A DNA stretch of 6,720 bases from Desulfobacteraceae bacterium (GTDB lineage: Bacteria > Desulfobacterota > Desulfobacteria > Desulfobacterales > UBA11574), in NCBI GenBank assembly GCA_013203195.1, contig JABMQM010000075.1, forward strand, positions 1 through 6,720, in the 5' to 3' direction. Positions 5,811-6,720 of the stretch are shown here, in pieces. Position numbers and translations under genes: made by a program. Position 1 is the first letter of the stretch. Every line of letters starts with the position of its first letter. The notes beneath the pieces were generated by a model. The model was given only the letters and a program-made list of their open reading frames with translations, was not told where the DNA came from and ran no database searches.

Positions 5811-6626
5811 TCACACATCCTCGGGAAACCCGTGCCTTAGGGCGATCTTTTGGAACATTTGCGTGAGCCCGACTCCCAAAGTGAAGACGGAGTTGATGTC
5901 GAGGTTCTTGTCGGTTGTTTCGTCGAAGAAAATATTGAGGCTCGATTCGAGACCTTCTTCCGGCGACCAGTAACATACCATGACAGGCACTTTGGGCAGG
6001 GGGTACAGAATAACGGATATGTCTGATTTGAATTGTTTTGCCACCTGCTTTCCGCTGAGAACGTGAACCATGTCGTCAAAAAGACCGGTATAGGTGTCTG
6101 CCACTCGTTTCATGGGATCTTCGCAGCGTCTTTTAAAAAGCGGGTACCGTTCCGTTCCTTCTTTCAACTCCCGTAGCGAAACCCAATTGCCTGAAACCGG
6201 CAGCCCTTGGGCGTAAAGAACATAGTTGAGCAACGGGATGACCACCCACGCATTGATGTGGATGTCAGAGGAAAGATTGCCCTTTTCATCAACGCTGAAG
6301 TCTTTACCGAGCACCTTGAGCATCAGCTTGCCGTCAGAATACCGGGCTCCTATTCTTTGGGCTGCGGCAGCAAGGTCAATGTTGGCGATTTCGTTTTTCA
6401 GATCTTGCAGGTATTCACCCCGTTCGGGTTCAACCGCAGTCTGATTTTCGGATTCTCCGGATAACCGTTCGATGGTCTCTCGATCCAGTTGCGGGCATTC
6501 GGTAAGCTTTCTTTGACCCGTAAAGACCGCTCCGGCAAATGCGAGACATGTCTTTTCCCTGCATTCCCGGCAATTCGACTTGTCGAGATGCCGAAAGATT
6601 TCCATGGCATTTTTCGGTTGTGGCAT
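5811..6626 (-). CDS. DUF3786 protein with N-terminal 4Fe-4S motif
   Basis: This 271-residue protein starts with a cysteine motif of the type found in corrinoid iron-sulfur protein domains: C19-x2-C22-x4-C27-x16-C44, with the typical CLAFAGAV after the third cysteine. That spacing suggests one 4Fe-4S cluster. A low-complexity linker (about 52-72) leads to a DUF3786-type domain (about 75-268) with landmarks such as WVVIPLLNYVLYAQG (127-141), SDISVILYPLPKVPVMVCYW (200-219) and LNIFFDETTDKNLDINSVF near the end. Proteins of this kind are frequent in anaerobic Desulfobacterota, and their function is not established. No signal peptide or membrane helix is clear. The ATG at 6626 has GGGGG 9 bases upstream; Met8 is an alternative but lacks a better site. 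Its upstream neighbours lie outside the window. Confidence 0.85.
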   Translation of the reverse strand: MPQPKNAMEIFRHLDKSNCRECREKTCLAFAGAVFTGQRKLTECPQLDRETIERLSGESENQTAVEPERGEYLQDLKNEIANIDLAAAAQRIGARYSDGKLMLKVLGKDFSVDEKGNLSSDIHINAWVVIPLLNYVLYAQGLPVSGNWVSLRELKEGTERYPLFKRRCEDPMKRVADTYTGLFDDMVHVLSGKQVAKQFKSDISVILYPLPKVPVMVCYWSPEEGLESSLNIFFDETTDKNLDINSVFTLGVGLTQMFQKIALRHGFPEDV

Positions 6627-6720
6627 TTAAGTCTTCCCCCATATCCACTTTAGACGGCTAAGCAGTCTTCGCATAGCTACGCCGTGCCAAGGTAAAAAGG
6701 TTCATATACCCCCGCCAAAC
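6627..6720. other. Upstream region of the DUF3786 gene
   Basis: These 94 bases presumably contain the promoter of the DUF3786 gene. AGTCTTC occurs twice (6630-6636 and 6664-6670), and an imperfect palindrome centred on TAGCTA lies at 6671-6682. No sigma-70 promoter is clear, and a sigma-54-like sequence has the wrong spacing. No coding sequence is supported. Confidence 0.35.

Noticed and set aside
6675..6690. Sigma-54-like promoter upstream of the DUF3786 gene (TTGGCACG followed by TAGCT on the - strand).
   Set aside because: The -24 element is good, but GG and GC are separated by 9 bases instead of the strictly required 10, and the -12 element has a mismatch.

Overview
The window looks like chromosomal DNA from a Gram-negative anaerobe, most likely a sulfate reducer or relative in Desulfobacterota (Desulfobacterales-like). 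The grounds are family-level: a DUF3786 protein with an N-terminal four-cysteine iron-sulfur motif, a flavoprotein fused to a cyclic-nucleotide-binding domain, and an SRPBCC protein of a type common there. This is an inference, because no rRNA or lineage marker is present. I see no insertion sequence, integrase, tRNA, rRNA or CRISPR array.

Layout. Positions 1-206 are AT-rich and non-coding, with a heptad-spaced TGTGCA repeat at the extreme left. Next on the + strand come a 60-residue single-pass membrane protein (222-404, perfect AGGAGG site), a possible 45-residue small ORF (413-550), and a long-form RecQ helicase with a GTG start (543-2471) that overlaps the small ORF by 8 bases. After recQ there is a weakly supported ORF (2494-2799) ending inside a strong intrinsic terminator (2772-2815), then about 200 bases without a convincing gene before the end of the convergent gene.

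The right half is mainly on the - strand. An SRPBCC protein (4910-5383) is followed after 89 bases by a 601-residue FAD-dependent oxidoreductase with a C-terminal cNMP-binding domain (3015-4820), probably as one transcription unit. A 427-base gap upstream of the SRPBCC gene holds an 11-bp-phased direct repeat, a GCTGGT/ACCAGC dyad, a candidate - strand terminator and a possible 42-residue hydrophobic ORF. A DUF3786 iron-sulfur protein (5811-6626, - strand) closes the window.

How they work together. RecQ is a DNA repair and recombination helicase with no evident link to the right half. The SRPBCC/flavoprotein pair suggests redox chemistry on a hydrophobic ligand, possibly an isoprenoid or lipid, controlled by a cyclic nucleotide; the substrate is unknown. 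I did not find a clear new defence or mobile system. The most distinctive item is the flavoprotein-cNMP fusion and its SRPBCC partner.
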